The notes beneath the pieces were generated by a model. That model did not search any database. It had not been told where the DNA came from and saw only the letters and a list, made by a program, of their open reading frames with translations. Below are positions 8,990-17,359 of a DNA stretch of 64,000 bases, piece by piece (position 1 is the stretch's first letter; each line of letters begins with the position of its first letter). The translations under genes and the position numbers were made by a program. The DNA comes from Bifidobacterium apousia (lineage in GTDB: Bacteria > Actinomycetota > Actinomycetes > Actinomycetales > Bifidobacteriaceae): the NCBI RefSeq assembly GCF_007559275.1, contig NZ_VMHK01000007.1:48675-112674 (forward strand), read 5' to 3'.

Positions 8990-10387
8990 ATGTCGACAGC
9001 GGTCATTGACAATGCAGACATATCCGAACAATCCAAAGGTCTCGGCGTGGCCGAGCACGACTTGGCGGTCCGCGAGATTACCCGGCGAGTAGACAATGCT
9101 CGTGAATCGGCTACTTTTTACAAGATCGTGGCCCTGGTGGCCGCGGGAATGCTCATGGACAGCATCGATGTCTATGTGGGCAGCGCTGTAGCCAGTTCAG
9201 CCTTGAGCACCGGGTGGTCCACGGTCGCCCAGAACTCCCTCTTCCTGTCGGCCGGCTTCCTGGGGCTCCTGGTGGGTTCGCTCCTGGCCGGGTTCATCGG
9301 AGACCTGCGGGGGCGCAAGACCGCCTATCAGATCAATCTGCTGCTCTTCGGCGGCTTTACCCTGCTGGGTGCTCTGGCTCCGAACATGGCCGTCCTCTCG
9401 GTCTGCCGTCTGGGGGCGGGGCTGGGGCTGGGCGCCGAAATCGTCACCGGCTTCTCCATGGTCAACGAATTCGCTCCCATCCGGCATCGCGGTCGCTGGA
9501 GTGCCATCGTCTCCCTGGTGGCCAACACCGGAGTGCCCCTGGCCATGCTCCTGTGCGCCTGGATCATTCCGCGCTGGTCCTGGCGACCGCTCTTTGTGGG
9601 CATTGGTCTGGCAGCGGCGTTGATCTGGTATCTGCGGCGTGACATCCCTGAGTCCCCTCGCTGGCTGGCCCTGCACGGGCGAATGGACGAGGCCACCCAG
9701 GTGGTCGAGCTTCTGGAGGCCGACAATGGCCGGGGAGGGGCAAGCTCCGATTCTGCCAGCGGCTCAGCACTTGCTGGCAAGGATGAGGGCGTTGAGGCAT
9801 CCGCCAAGGCTTCGGGCAGCATTGTCCGCGGCCTGATTGTGGCCACTGTGGCGGTTTCGGCCACCAATGTCTGCTCCTACGCCTTCACCTCCTGGGTGCC
9901 CACCATCCTGCTCAAGCGGGGCATCAATCTGAGCGGATCCCTGTGGATCAGCACCCTGATGATGCTGGGCGCTCCGCTGGGCTGCCTGATCGGATCCCTG
10001 CTGCTGGATCGCATCGGCCGCAAGCGGATCATCGTCACGGCCTTCCTGCTGACGGCGGTCTTTGGGCTGCTCTACGCTGCACAGACCAGCCAGGTAACGG
10101 CCATCCTGGTGGGCATCCTGCTCATGGCCAGCCTCTACGTGCTCATGTCTTCTGTGGTGGCCGTCTATGCGCCCGAGCTCTTCCCGACCACGGTCCGCTT
10201 CCGCTGCGTGGGCATCGCCAATGCCGTTGCCAAGCTCTGCAATGTGCTCATGCCTGTGCTGATCGGTGCCATGCTCAGCGTATGGGGGAGCACCTCAATC
10301 TTCGTCACCATCAGCCTGGTGGCCTTGGTCTCCATGCTGGTCGTGGGCCTCATGGGTTGGGAGACCTCGGGTCGTTCAGTGGGCTGA
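8990..10387 (+). CDS. MFS transporter, aromatic acid/sugar-type symporter family
   Basis: This 465-residue major facilitator has about 12 hydrophobic helices. It carries the signature of the loop between helices 2 and 3 (GFIGDLRGRKTAY) and its counterpart in the second half (LLDRIGRKRIIV). The N-terminal helix holds a conserved acidic residue (LMDSIDVYVGS), as in sugar and aromatic-acid H+ symporters. A hydrophilic loop of about 40 residues separates the halves (GRGGASSDSASG). The ATG at 8990 sits 6-7 bases after GAGGGTG; an upstream start at 8942 is possible but poorly supported. It is convergent with a MarR-family gene 16 bases away. The substrate cannot be read from sequence. Confidence 0.8.
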   Translation: MSTAVIDNADISEQSKGLGVAEHDLAVREITRRVDNARESATFYKIVALVAAGMLMDSIDVYVGSAVASSALSTGWSTVAQNSLFLSAGFLGLLVGSLLAGFIGDLRGRKTAYQINLLLFGGFTLLGALAPNMAVLSVCRLGAGLGLGAEIVTGFSMVNEFAPIRHRGRWSAIVSLVANTGVPLAMLLCAWIIPRWSWRPLFVGIGLAAALIWYLRRDIPESPRWLALHGRMDEATQVVELLEADNGRGGASSDSASGSALAGKDEGVEASAKASGSIVRGLIVATVAVSATNVCSYAFTSWVPTILLKRGINLSGSLWISTLMMLGAPLGCLIGSLLLDRIGRKRIIVTAFLLTAVFGLLYAAQTSQVTAILVGILLMASLYVLMSSVVAVYAPELFPTTVRFRCVGIANAVAKLCNVLMPVLIGAMLSVWGSTSIFVTISLVALVSMLVVGLMGWETSGRSVG

Positions 10388-10403
10388 TTCTGCGGTAAGC
10401 GGG

Positions 10404-10844
10404 TCAGAGCTGATTGGCCAGCAGACGGTTGTAGACGCAGCGAAGCTCGGACTGGAAGGTCTCGGGGTCGATATCGGGATTCTGCTTGAACAGGTCCGTC
10501 CACCAGTTGTTGACCGACCTGATCCGTTTGCGCGCGATGTCTGCGCCCGACCTGGTCAGGGCGATGATATTGACGCGGTGATCGGCGGGGTTCTGTTCAC
10601 GGCTGACCAGGCCCTGGGCCTTCAGAGCCTTGAGATCCCTGGCCAGCAAACTGGGGTCTACGCACAGATCCCGGGCGATCTGCCGCTGGCTGAGGCCTGG
10701 ATGATCATAGAGATATACGATCAGATCACCTTGAGTGCCCCGTAAGGTGGAGTCGCCCATGTACCGGCTGGTGTCATTGCGTGCATGCCGGTAGATTCCG
10801 GCTATGCAGCTGCTCAGGTTGTGGTAGTGGCTCTTCTTCAACAT
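10404..10844 (-). CDS. MarR-family transcriptional regulator
   Basis: This 146-residue winged-helix regulator has the MarR recognition region at about residues 50-80 (LSQRQIARDLCVDPSLLARDLKALKAQGLVSR) followed by the wing (EQNPADHRVNIIALT). MarR proteins typically bind DNA as dimers and respond to small phenolic or other ligands. The start ATG has AGGGGGCAG upstream. The gene is convergent with the MFS carrier rather than divergent, so control of that carrier is possible but not shown by gene order. Its own 5' region (10845-11276) has no strong operator that I could see. Confidence 0.85.
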   Translation of the reverse strand: MLKKSHYHNLSSCIAGIYRHARNDTSRYMGDSTLRGTQGDLIVYLYDHPGLSQRQIARDLCVDPSLLARDLKALKAQGLVSREQNPADHRVNIIALTRSGADIARKRIRSVNNWWTDLFKQNPDIDPETFQSELRCVYNRLLANQL

Positions 10845-11276
10845 CGCTGCTGCCCCCTAGCTGGTAAGGAAAATCAAAGAGCTCGGCGGACATGATTGAC
10901 CGCATGGACCCCTTCGGCGCCGTTCCCCTTCCAGGCCTATTTTCGACAAGTCCCAAACCTCGGCCTTATGTGAACAACGCATTTTCATCATATCAATACC
11001 GTCGACACCATGGGGATGATCCACGATCAGGACATGGATCAGGCAGGCCACGATTGCCCAGACGACGATTCCGATCGAGGCCTGTCACGGTCGATCGTCT
11101 AGGGATTGTCGGTCTCCTTCGTGCTTGTCGGCTGAAAAAGGACTGCCTATTCGTGAGGCTGTACAGGTCAGCATTTGGGGGAGTATGACCCATGGAAGTC
11201 GGGGACTATCACCGTCATTGCTCCACGGTATGCTAAGATGTTCGCTTTTTAGCGCTGAGATCTGGAAAGGACTGGC
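10845..11276. other. Intergenic region between divergent MarR and HAD genes, no gene seen
   Basis: This 432-base stretch must hold promoters for the flanking divergent genes. Short open frames occur on both strands but lack ribosome sites and recognisable protein features. CGATCGA (11072-11078) and TCGATCG (11091-11097) form a short inverted repeat. GGAAAGGA lies before the HAD start at 11277. Confidence 0.5.
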
Positions 11277-11855
11277 ATGCGGGTACTGGACTTCGACGGC
11301 ACCATCTACGATGGCGAGAGCCTGCTTGACTTCTACCTGTTCACTGCCCGCAAGGATCCGCGGGTGCTTGGCTACCTGCCGATTGCCCTCTTCTATGCCG
11401 TCCGCTATCGTCTGGGCCGGGTCACACTCGAGCAACTGGACTCGGCCATGCGCCGGGTGGGCTCGCGCTACCTGCGTCGCCTGACCTCGCGTCCCGGCTT
11501 TGACATGGACCGGTTGGTCAACCAATTCTGGGATGCCAACATGCACAAGATCATGGATTGGTACACCCCCCAGGCTGATGACGTGGTGGTGACCGCCTCC
11601 TTTGATCTGGTGGCGGGGGAGGCCTGCCGCCGACTGGGCATCACCCGCTGCATCGGCTCCACCCTGGATTTGGAATCCCTGACCGTGGGCTACCTCAACT
11701 TCGGGCCTGACAAGCCCCTGCACTTTCAGCAGACCCTGGGCCGGAAGACGGCCATTGACGCCTTTTACACCGATTCGGCCTTCGATCTGCCCATGATCGA
11801 TCTGGCGCGGCGAGCCTATATGGTGGAGCATGGCCGGGTCCGTCGCATCAAATAG
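11277..11855 (+). CDS. HAD-IB family phosphatase (SerB-like fold)
   Basis: This 192-residue haloacid dehalogenase-type hydrolase opens with the catalytic motif LDFDGT (nucleophile Asp5, acid/base Asp7). Later motifs include TASFDLVAGE (motif II region) and AFYTDSAFDLPMIDLA (the acidic metal-binding motif). The subfamily includes phosphoserine phosphatase-like enzymes and acyl-phosphate or lipid phosphatases. The ATG is preceded by GGAAAGGA about 6 bases away. Single gene, followed by the mtrA operon after about 120 bases. The catalytic class is clear; the substrate is unknown. Confidence 0.82.
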   Translation: MRVLDFDGTIYDGESLLDFYLFTARKDPRVLGYLPIALFYAVRYRLGRVTLEQLDSAMRRVGSRYLRRLTSRPGFDMDRLVNQFWDANMHKIMDWYTPQADDVVVTASFDLVAGEACRRLGITRCIGSTLDLESLTVGYLNFGPDKPLHFQQTLGRKTAIDAFYTDSAFDLPMIDLARRAYMVEHGRVRRIK

Positions 11856-11975
11856 GTCAGCTCTGCCAATTCCCGCCAAGATCCGTCGGCGGGTGCAGCC
11901 CCGACCAACCCTGCTATCGTTCTGCTTAGAAGCAAGTGAGCATAATGGCATGCTGAGAACGAGGGAGGGCTTCTT

Positions 11976-12689
11976 GTGAAAGAGCCGGCCACGATACTGA
12001 TTGTCGACGATGACAGGGATCTGGGCGAGATGTTGTCAATAGTGCTGCAGACGAAGTCCTACAGGCCGGTGACCTGTACGGATGGATCCAGGGCAGTGGA
12101 GATATTCCCTACGGTGGAACCTGATCTGGTGCTGCTGGACATCATGCTGCCCGGCATGGATGGGATCGGCATCGCCCGCTGGATCAGGTCCAGATCCAAT
12201 GTCCCCATCATCATGCTGACGGCCAAATCCGATACCAAGAACATCGTCGAGGGTCTGGAGGCTGGAGCCGATGACTATGTGGTCAAGCCCTTCAGCACCG
12301 ATGAACTCCTGGCCAGGATTCATGCACGTCTGCGTCCGGTCTCGGTCCGGGCTGATCAGGAGGGGCAGGAGTCACCGGCCGCCATCCATGGCCTGATAGA
12401 GATCAACCGCCAGGAGCACACTGCGGTCAAGCGGGGCAGGCAGCTTTCCCTGACACCCACGGAGTTCGAGCTGCTCTACGTGCTGGCCTCGCATCCCGGG
12501 GAGGTGCTCAGCCGGGGAGAGCTGTTGCGGAAGGTCTGGGATTACCAGGATATGGGCGATACCCGTCTGGTCAACGTCCACGTGCAGCGTCTCAGGCAGA
12601 AGATCGAAGACGATCCTGAAAATCCCAGAATCATCGAGACGGTTCGGGGCATCGGTTACAAGTATGCGGCTGAGCAGCCAGGATCATGA
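11976..12689 (+). CDS. mtrA: Response regulator MtrA
   Basis: This 237-residue OmpR/PhoB-type regulator has a receiver domain at residues ~5-120 with acidic pocket VDDD (11-13), phospho-acceptor Asp55 in LLDIMLPG and conserved Lys in VVKPFS. A DNA-binding winged helix follows at ~140-232 (LSLTPTEFELLYVLASHPGEVLSR, RLVNVHVQRLRQKIE). The start is GTG after GAGGGAGGG. It overlaps the downstream kinase gene by 4 bases and is followed by lpqB, the conserved actinobacterial order. In relatives MtrA controls cell-wall, division and osmotic genes; that role is family knowledge here. Confidence 0.92.
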   Translation: MKEPATILIVDDDRDLGEMLSIVLQTKSYRPVTCTDGSRAVEIFPTVEPDLVLLDIMLPGMDGIGIARWIRSRSNVPIIMLTAKSDTKNIVEGLEAGADDYVVKPFSTDELLARIHARLRPVSVRADQEGQESPAAIHGLIEINRQEHTAVKRGRQLSLTPTEFELLYVLASHPGEVLSRGELLRKVWDYQDMGDTRLVNVHVQRLRQKIEDDPENPRIIETVRGIGYKYAAEQPGS

Positions 12690-14323
12690 GCAGTCGCACG
12701 AGGCACAGGGTGGTGTCTTCCGCAGTCGGGATGTTCCTGCGCAGGCTCTACAGAGCAGTCAGGAGCTCCCTGCAGATACGGATGGTCCTTCTGGCAACGG
12801 TTTCGGCACTCCTGATCGGCGTCGTCTTCATGACAGCCTCCCTGTATTCGGTCAGGACCTCCCTCTTGAACCAGGTTCTGCGACAGGCGCAGGCCGACTT
12901 TGCCGCTGAGCTGACCAGGGCTCAGGGAGGACTTGACTCCGCAGACATCACCGGTGATGAGGGCAGCTATCAGAAACTGGTGGTCAATATGGCAGCCAAC
13001 GTTCAGAATGAGGGGGCGCCCAACATGGTTGGGGTCTTCATCTGGCCAGATGACTCCACAGCCCGCAGGTTCGTCCCTGTATCCACTGCCCCGGGAGACA
13101 GCGACCTGATCACCCCGGAAATCAGGAATGCCGTCGTCTCAAATGGCAGCCACTCATACTCGCAGATGATCAACACGGCCGACAAGGGTCAGTACCCGGT
13201 CCCGGGCATCGTCATGGGGTCAATGCTGAGGCCGGCCACCACCGGAGGGATCGAGTTCTATGCCATCTACTCCTTCGCAGACCAGCAGCGCTCCGTGCTC
13301 TCCGTGCAGATGGCCCTTCTTGCGGTCAGCGTGGTGACCAGCGTTGTGATGGGGATCATCGTGTTCCTGGCCCTTCACTCAGTCATCCGTCCGGTGACCA
13401 AGGTGGCAGGTGCCGCCAAGGGATTGGCCCAAGGGGAGTCGGACGTCCGGGTCACCGAGGACCGGACCGATGAGCTGGGCACCCTGCAGCGTTCCTTCAA
13501 CGTGATGGCTGATTCCATCAATGAGAAGATCGGTCAGCTGGAGGAGGCCGAAGCCTACCAGCGCAGGTTTGTATCAGACGTCAGCCATGAGCTGCGGACC
13601 CCGGTCACCACCATCCGCATGGCTACGGACCTGCTCTTCAAGACTCGGGACGACCTGGATCCCAGCAAGCGCAGGACCGTGGAATTGCTGGACAAGCAGG
13701 TGTCGCGCTTCGCCAGCATGCTTGAGGATCTTCTCGAAATATCCAGGTACGAGGCTGGCCAGACATCGCTGAATCCAGACCTGTGCGATGCCTGCGATCT
13801 GGTCCGCAACGTGGTCCAGCAGGTCGCCCAGATAGCCAGGACGAAGGGGGTTCCCGTGAAGGCGCTCCTTCCCGACCACAAGGTGATGATCACCGTCGAT
13901 GCCAGCCGTTGCACTTCGATTCTGCGCAACCTGGTCAACAATGCCATCGATTTCGCCGAGGACGGGCCGGTGCAGCTGCGGCTGGCCGTCTCGGAGCACG
14001 CCGTGGTATTCAGTGTGCGCGACTGGGGAACCGGCATTGCGCCCGAAGACCTGACTCATATATTCGAACGGTTCTGGCGGGCCGATCCTTCGCGGTCTCG
14101 GTTGACGGGCGGTACAGGTCTGGGGCTGTCGATCGCCTTGGACAATACCGACCTCATGCATGGCCTGCTCCAGGTGCGCTCGCAGGTTGGGCAGGGGACC
14201 TGGTTCCTGCTGACCCTGCCCAGGGATGTCTCCGAGCAACTGGATCAGGGGAGTGCGCCGGTCCGATTCCAGCCTGGCCATGGTCTGGACGTGGAAGGCT
14301 TCTTCGAAGAGGCTGCATCATGA
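12686..14323 (+). CDS. mtrB: Sensor histidine kinase MtrB
   Basis: This 545-residue membrane kinase has a first transmembrane helix around residues 30-55, an extracytoplasmic sensor region of ~150 residues, and a second helix around 205-230. Then come a HAMP domain (IRPVTKVAGAAKGLAQGE) and a HisKA domain with phospho-acceptor His301 in FVSDVSHELRTP. The ATPase domain follows, with N-box NLVNNAIDFAEDG, G1 WGTGIAPEDL, and G2 GGTGLGLSIALD. It starts within an ATGA overlap with mtrA and ends in an ATGA overlap with lpqB. It should phosphorylate MtrA. Family and partner are secure from synteny. Confidence 0.92.
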   Translation: MSSRTRHRVVSSAVGMFLRRLYRAVRSSLQIRMVLLATVSALLIGVVFMTASLYSVRTSLLNQVLRQAQADFAAELTRAQGGLDSADITGDEGSYQKLVVNMAANVQNEGAPNMVGVFIWPDDSTARRFVPVSTAPGDSDLITPEIRNAVVSNGSHSYSQMINTADKGQYPVPGIVMGSMLRPATTGGIEFYAIYSFADQQRSVLSVQMALLAVSVVTSVVMGIIVFLALHSVIRPVTKVAGAAKGLAQGESDVRVTEDRTDELGTLQRSFNVMADSINEKIGQLEEAEAYQRRFVSDVSHELRTPVTTIRMATDLLFKTRDDLDPSKRRTVELLDKQVSRFASMLEDLLEISRYEAGQTSLNPDLCDACDLVRNVVQQVAQIARTKGVPVKALLPDHKVMITVDASRCTSILRNLVNNAIDFAEDGPVQLRLAVSEHAVVFSVRDWGTGIAPEDLTHIFERFWRADPSRSRLTGGTGLGLSIALDNTDLMHGLLQVRSQVGQGTWFLLTLPRDVSEQLDQGSAPVRFQPGHGLDVEGFFEEAAS

Positions 14324-16068
14324 GCATTTTCAGACCGTCACGCTGGCCAAGAGCCTTTCGCCCTGTGCGGATGCTGGGGATGTGTGTGGCCATGGTGGCT
14401 GCTCTGGTCGCAGGAGGCTGCGCCAATCCATTCGGGCTGCCGACCTCAGGGTCGGTCCGTCAGCTCAGTCCCATCGAGAATCAGCCCCATCGCGTCTTCT
14501 CCTCCCCGGAAGGTCCTGTGGACGGAGCCGTGCCAGAGAGCATTGTCAAGGGCTTCCTGGCGGCTCTGCCTACCGGCATTCAAAGCGATGGCTTTGCTGT
14601 CGCCAAGTCCTACATGACCAAGCGGGCCTTTGCGGGATGGGATTTCAATGCATCCGTCTCGATCTATAAGGGTTCCCCTGTCTATGACCGAGTGGATGAC
14701 GAGGGCAGCGGGAAGAGGACTGCCCTTGACCTGACCACCGAGTGCATTGGCTCCTTGGACGCCCATGGAATATTCTCCGTCACCGAGCAGGACTGCGGCT
14801 CAGGGTACAGGACCGAACGGTTTGAGCTCGCTCAAGTGCGCGGCCAATGGCGAATCAGCAAGGCCCCGGCGGGGATAGTGATCTCTTCGGATGATTTCAT
14901 GCAGGTCTACCGTCAGGTCGTCATCTATCAGTTCCCCTTGGCCAAGGGTGTGCCTGTTCCCGACAACCGCTGGTTCGGCTGGCGAAACTGGAGGACCCTG
15001 GCCCTGAAGGAACTGCTGAAGGGCCCTCCGGCCTGGCTGCGGGATTCCGTGACGAACTTCAACACCGCCAAGGTCTCCCTGGCAGTCGATGCGGTGCAGC
15101 AGGTCAAGGGACGCATGGAAATCAGGGTCAGCAGCTCCTTCGCCTCCCTGAGCAGCGAAAACAGGGCCATGCTGGTCCATCAAATGCGGATGCTCTTGGG
15201 CGACGGCAATGGCGAGTTTGATCTGCGGGTGGTCGATGCGTCAGGGATTGACTACTCCCACGCGGATGACGACCTGACCATAGCTTCAGGGCAGACTTCC
15301 AACCGCATCTACAGTCTGGGCAGCAGCGGGGTGGTAGGTTTCAACTCCTCGAACCTGATCAGGGTCGGTCAGCCTCCCGTCTTTCATGAGCCCAGGGGGC
15401 TGGTCTTTTCCTCCAATGGCGGTGCGCTGCTGTCTGATCAGGGCCAGGTGACCTGTCTGAAACCCGATGCTTCATCCTGCGGAAAACTGTTTGCCGGCAC
15501 ACCCATTACCGCCATAGCCGGCAGTTTCACCGATGAGGTTTGGGCTGTCAGGCAGAGTGATTCCGCCATCCTGGTCGACGCAGGCAAGCCGGGTGCCTTG
15601 GAATTCGCCCTGCCCTGGCTGCATGGGCGGCGTGTGGTCGCCCTGACTGTGGCACCTGAGGGGCAGCGTCTATGCCTGGTGCTCGATGACGGTTCGCAGG
15701 GTATGAACACCCTGGTCATGCTGGGTATCGTCCGAGGCGAGAATCAGCGGCCGAAGGGCTTGAGCGACCAGATCCAGGTCATCGCCCGACATCGGGATAT
15801 CAGGGCCTTGACCTTCTACAACGACGACACCCTGGTCTACAAGGATGGCGACATGGATGCGGGCGGCCATTCCCAGATCGCCCCTGGTCCGGAGACGATC
15901 CAGCATTTGCCGGCCGGAACCACAGGCTTGGCTGCAGGGCAGGTCAATCAGATGCAGAGCCTGATCGCCCTGGACCGTTCGGGCATCGTTCACTGCCTTT
16001 CCGGAGCCCTGGAGGGCATGTGGTACATCATTGATTCCCAGGTGGATACGGTTACCAGCGGCAGGTGA
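14320..16068 (+). CDS. lpqB: Lipoprotein LpqB, GerMN domain, MtrAB-associated
   Basis: This 582-residue lipoprotein starts at the ATG overlapping the mtrB stop. The signal helix ends in lipobox LVAGGC with lipidated Cys34. The middle contains a GerMN domain (around residues 200-290, e.g. ELLKGPPAWLRD and VKGRMEIRVSSSFASLSSENRAM pieces). The C-terminal half resembles the beta-propeller-like region of LpqB (GLVFSSNGGALL, VWAVRQSDSAILV). In relatives LpqB interacts with MtrB outside the membrane and modulates signalling. The open frame extends far upstream inside mtrB in another frame; that part is not coding. Confidence 0.92.
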   Translation: MSIFRPSRWPRAFRPVRMLGMCVAMVAALVAGGCANPFGLPTSGSVRQLSPIENQPHRVFSSPEGPVDGAVPESIVKGFLAALPTGIQSDGFAVAKSYMTKRAFAGWDFNASVSIYKGSPVYDRVDDEGSGKRTALDLTTECIGSLDAHGIFSVTEQDCGSGYRTERFELAQVRGQWRISKAPAGIVISSDDFMQVYRQVVIYQFPLAKGVPVPDNRWFGWRNWRTLALKELLKGPPAWLRDSVTNFNTAKVSLAVDAVQQVKGRMEIRVSSSFASLSSENRAMLVHQMRMLLGDGNGEFDLRVVDASGIDYSHADDDLTIASGQTSNRIYSLGSSGVVGFNSSNLIRVGQPPVFHEPRGLVFSSNGGALLSDQGQVTCLKPDASSCGKLFAGTPITAIAGSFTDEVWAVRQSDSAILVDAGKPGALEFALPWLHGRRVVALTVAPEGQRLCLVLDDGSQGMNTLVMLGIVRGENQRPKGLSDQIQVIARHRDIRALTFYNDDTLVYKDGDMDAGGHSQIAPGPETIQHLPAGTTGLAAGQVNQMQSLIALDRSGIVHCLSGALEGMWYIIDSQVDTVTSGR

Positions 16069-16193
16069 CAATCACCGGGATGGGTGGGACCGGCTGCGGC
16101 TTGGCTGTCGGTGTGGTTGAACTGTTATCGATTTGTTATCACTGCGCCTTGAGCTCGGCAAGAGGAAAAACGATACTGAAAATCGTGGATGTC

Positions 16194-16205
16194 ATCATCG
16201 ATGAT
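16194..16205. promoter_or_regulatory. 12-bp palindrome upstream of fruE
   Basis: ATCATCGATGAT is a perfect palindrome 44 bases before the fruE start. It lies in the expected operator region for a sugar operon. No regulator gene is adjacent, so the binding protein is unknown. Confidence 0.35.
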
Positions 16206-16249
16206 CATAATGCTGTGGCTTCGATGCTGACTACTCAAGGAGGAGAACA

Positions 16250-17224
16250 ATGAATACAGTACTGAAGAAGGCGCTGACCATCGCCACGGCCTCGGCTGCG
16301 GTCTTGGCCATGGGAGCTTGCGGCTCTTCCGGATCCAGCTCCAGCAAGGGCGGCGACAAGCAGAAGACCATCGGATTCGTTGCTGTGGGTCCTGAGGGCG
16401 GCTTCCGCACGGCCAACGAGAACGATCTGAAGAAGGCCTTCAAGAACGCCGGATTCAACATGATCTATTCGCCGACCCAGAACAACGATCAGCAGAAGCA
16501 GATCCAGGCCTTCAACAAGTTCGTCAACGACGAGGTTGATGCCATCGTCCTGTCCTCCACCGAGGACAGCGGATGGGATGAGTCGCTGAAGAAGGCCAAG
16601 GAGGCCGAGATCCCGGTCTTCCTGGTCGACCGCAACGTGCAGACCAAGGACGAAAGCCTGGTCGCCTCCCACATCGGACCTTCCAACGAGTGGGCAGGGC
16701 AGCAGGCGGCAGAGTTCGTCAACAAGAACTTCCCCGATGGAGCCAATGGCCTGATTCTGGAGGGCCCTGCCGGCCTGTCGGTGGTCAAGGATCGCCAGAA
16801 GGGCTGGGATTCCAAGATCGGCGGCAACATCAAGGTTCTGGAGAGCCAGTCGGCCAACTGGTCCACTGACGAGGCCAAGACCGTCACCGCCGGACTGCTG
16901 GACAAGTACAAGAGCCAGAATGTCCAGTTCATCTTCTCGCAGAACGACGAGATGGGCCTGGGCGCTGCACAGGCTGTCGATGCCGCAGGTCTTAAGGGCA
17001 AGGTCAAGATCATCACCATCGATGGCACCAAGCCTGCTCTGAAGGCCCTGATCGACGGCGATCTGTCGCTGGTGATCGAGTACAACCCGCTCTTCGGCGA
17101 AACGACCGCCAAGACCGTCAAGGATTACCTGGACGGCAAGAAGGTCAAGAAGAACATCGTCATTGATTCGAAGGTCTTCACCGCCGACGAGGCCAAGAAG
17201 GTCATCGATTCCAGAGCGTACTGA
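16250..17224 (+). CDS. fruE: Fructose-type sugar ABC transporter substrate-binding lipoprotein
   Basis: This 324-residue periplasmic-type sugar-binding protein (Peripla_BP_4, ribose/galactofuranose class) has a signal peptide with lipobox AMGAC and lipidated Cys24, a Ser/Gly-rich linker, then the fold from TIGFVAVGPEGGFRTANE. Sugar-family hallmarks include QIQAFNKFVNDEVDAIVLS, VDRNVQT and FSQNDEMGLGAAQAVDAAG. A strong AAGGAGGAG precedes the ATG. It heads a four-gene operon with an ATPase and two permeases in the same order as Bifidobacterium longum fruEKFG, which imports fructose. An intrinsic terminator follows, so it may be made in excess. The fructose call rests on synteny and residue memory, not a search. 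Confidence 0.8.
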   Translation: MNTVLKKALTIATASAAVLAMGACGSSGSSSSKGGDKQKTIGFVAVGPEGGFRTANENDLKKAFKNAGFNMIYSPTQNNDQQKQIQAFNKFVNDEVDAIVLSSTEDSGWDESLKKAKEAEIPVFLVDRNVQTKDESLVASHIGPSNEWAGQQAAEFVNKNFPDGANGLILEGPAGLSVVKDRQKGWDSKIGGNIKVLESQSANWSTDEAKTVTAGLLDKYKSQNVQFIFSQNDEMGLGAAQAVDAAGLKGKVKIITIDGTKPALKALIDGDLSLVIEYNPLFGETTAKTVKDYLDGKKVKKNIVIDSKVFTADEAKKVIDSRAY

Positions 17225-17253
17225 TCTATCGCTGATCGCATAGGACGCACAGG

Positions 17254-17289
17254 ACGGCGCACCCGGGAAGGTTGCGGTACGCCGTTTTT
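17254..17289 (+). terminator. Attenuator-like terminator between fruE and fruK
   Basis: ACGGCGCA (17254-17261) pairs with TACGCCGT (17278-17285) with one mismatch, followed directly by five T residues (17285-17289). It lies between the binding protein and the ATPase of one operon and would let only part of transcription continue. Confidence 0.7.
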
Positions 17290-17359
17290 CATGGGCGGGA
17301 AAGGGTCTTTGGGCCGCGGTACCGCCCCCGATCAGCATTCAGTTTGATGAGGCAAGACA

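Noticed and set aside
10892..11188. 98-codon open frame between marR and the HAD gene
   Set aside because: No ribosome site, no homology features and opposing frames on the other strand of similar length.
13783..14319. Open frame running into lpqB from inside mtrB
   Set aside because: The real lpqB begins at the ATG at 14320 overlapping the mtrB stop, with a lipoprotein signal; upstream is mtrB in another frame.
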